This document shows positions 6,378 through 7,397 of a stretch of DNA of 7,397 nucleotides, in pieces; the stretch's first letter is position 1; every line of letters starts with the position of its first letter. The stretch comes from an uncultured Hyphomicrobiales bacterium (lineage in GTDB: Bacteria > Pseudomonadota > Alphaproteobacteria > Rhizobiales > Beijerinckiaceae), in contig CAIXDD010000012.1 of assembly GCA_903918155.1 (NCBI GenBank), positions 1 to 7,397 of the forward strand, read 5' to 3'. The position numbers were made by a program, and so were the translations under genes. The notes beneath the pieces were generated by a model that saw only the letters and a list, made by a program, of their open reading frames with translations, was not told the origin of the DNA and searched no databases.

Positions 6378-7397
6378 TCACCATTTGGCGACGAGTTCGC
6401 CCTCCAGCCGCTCGCGCCAATCCGCGCCGGCGGGAATGTAATTGTCATGGGGGCGCACGGCCCCATGCACCGCAGGATCGAGGCCCGGCGGGGGATCGCC
6501 ATTGGCGACCGCATCGATGGAGCGGGCCATCAGGCGACGCATGGCGACGACGGCCTTGTCGGACGTGCCGAGATTTTCGCGGCTGCGGTCGGAGATCGCG
6601 CCCATGCCTTCCTGCAGCGCGTAATCCTGCGTGTTCACGCCGTCGATGCCGGTGAAGGTGCGGGTCTTCTGCATCTCGCGGTCGATCATGTAATCGTTTT
6701 GCGCGTTGCGGATCAGCTTGAACGAGCCGGGAATATGATGCTCGGGCCCGCGTCCCGCCCGGCTCTCCCAATGGGCCACCAGATCGGGCGGCAGCGGCGC
6801 GTTCGCGTCATAGCCATACATCATGTTGAAGACGAAACTGCTCTCGTCGTCGATGGGCGTCCAGATATGGCCGTCGAAACGGGGATGGTCGGCGAGCCCG
6901 CCCTCGATCTTCACGATGGAGCCGCGCATCTGCTGGGCGGGCATGATGTATTGATAGATGCGGACGTAATCCTGCGTCTCGCTCACCTTGCGGGTGGAGA
7001 TGTAGCGATAGCCGTAATCCGTCAGCTCCACCTCAAGCCGCGGCGCCTTGTCGCGATTGCGCGGCATGTTCTTGTTCTGGATGTCGTTGTTATGCGCATA
7101 GGAGGAATGCGCCGTGTCGAGTCCGCCTTCGAGCGCCTGCAGGAAATTGCACTGCTCGAATGTCTTCGACACGAAGCGATGCGTGTCGGGCGCGCGCATC
7201 CATTCGTAATCGGGCGCCGGCGGCTGCAGCTCCTTGGGGCCCATATAGGCCCAGACCACGCCGCCCTTCTCAAAGGTCGGATAGGCCTTGATCTTCACGC
7301 GCGCCTGCAGCGGGGTGCCGGCGGGCTCGGAGGGCATGTCCGTGCAATCGCCGTGACGGTCGAACTTCCAGCCGTGATAGACGCAGCGCATGCCGCA
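6378..7397 (-). CDS. Rieske ring-hydroxylating oxygenase alpha subunit, 5' end off window
   Basis: The reading frame is open to the right edge, so the N-terminus and first cluster motif (CxH) are missing; 339 codons plus stop are visible. The first residues read CGMRCVYHGWKFD, containing the second Rieske half-motif CxxH. Numbering from the Met at 7391, the catalytic domain shows LEGGLDTAHSSYAH (87-100): Asp92 is the bridging aspartate, and His95 and His100 are mononuclear Fe(II) ligands. Asp256 in NTQDYALQEGMG (253-264) is the likely third ligand. This pattern fits the phthalate dioxygenase/vanillate demethylase-type alpha-only oxygenases, which act on aromatic acids or aryl ethers with a separate reductase; no reductase or beta subunit is in view. 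It ends with TGA at 6380-6378, 68 nt before the binding-protein start, on the same strand, so co-transcription is likely. Substrate cannot be assigned. Confidence 0.93.
   Translation of the reverse strand, partial: CGMRCVYHGWKFDRHGDCTDMPSEPAGTPLQARVKIKAYPTFEKGGVVWAYMGPKELQPPAPDYEWMRAPDTHRFVSKTFEQCNFLQALEGGLDTAHSSYAHNNDIQNKNMPRNRDKAPRLEVELTDYGYRYISTRKVSETQDYVRIYQYIMPAQQMRGSIVKIEGGLADHPRFDGHIWTPIDDESSFVFNMMYGYDANAPLPPDLVAHWESRAGRGPEHHIPGSFKLIRNAQNDYMIDREMQKTRTFTGIDGVNTQDYALQEGMGAISDRSRENLGTSDKAVVAMRRLMARSIDAVANGDPPPGLDPAVHGAVRPHDNYIPAGADWRERLEGELVAKW

Noticed and set aside
6310..6420. Extended N-terminus of the Bug protein overlapping the Rieske gene end
   Set aside because: It would place an Arg-rich 37-residue tail before a normal signal peptide; the start at 6309 has its own well-spaced ribosome binding site.

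Overview
The window is GC-rich chromosomal-type DNA with strong purine-rich ribosome binding sites, strong third-position GC bias and proteins of alphaproteobacterial style. A [4Fe-4S]-type dihydroxy-acid dehydratase, a Bug/TctC-type periplasmic binding protein and a Rieske oxygenase fit a metabolically versatile alphaproteobacterium, perhaps Hyphomicrobiales. That placement is inference from gene content and composition; there is no rRNA or other phylogenetic marker here.

Left part (1-1766). A glycine-rich lipoprotein gene runs leftward off the window edge (start at 296), with a good -10-like TATAAG upstream. About 100 to 165 bp upstream of its start is an array of 13-bp GC-rich tandem repeats (396-460). 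Next, also leftward, is a complete MFS transporter gene (510-1766, GTG start).

Middle (1767-3843). A 241-bp divergent intergenic region separates the MFS gene from ilvD, which is transcribed rightward and encodes a full-length, canonical dihydroxy-acid dehydratase of valine/isoleucine/leucine and pantothenate biosynthesis. Two back-to-back GC hairpins (3852-3900) follow it, in the 43-bp convergent gap and running slightly into the next gene.

Right part (3887-7397). Three leftward genes look like one catabolic unit, in transcription order: a Rieske ring-hydroxylating oxygenase alpha subunit (5' end beyond the right edge), a Bug/TctC-family secreted solute-binding protein, and a two-domain cupin protein with a gentisate-dioxygenase-like three-histidine site in its C-terminal half. 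The inferred theme is capture of an organic acid, probably aromatic, in the periplasm, followed by Rieske oxygenation and oxygenolytic or related processing by the cupin. The substrate cannot be read from the sequence. A terminator-like hairpin lies between the binding-protein gene and the cupin gene, so the cupin may be expressed at a different level. No RNA genes, mobile elements or CRISPR arrays were seen.
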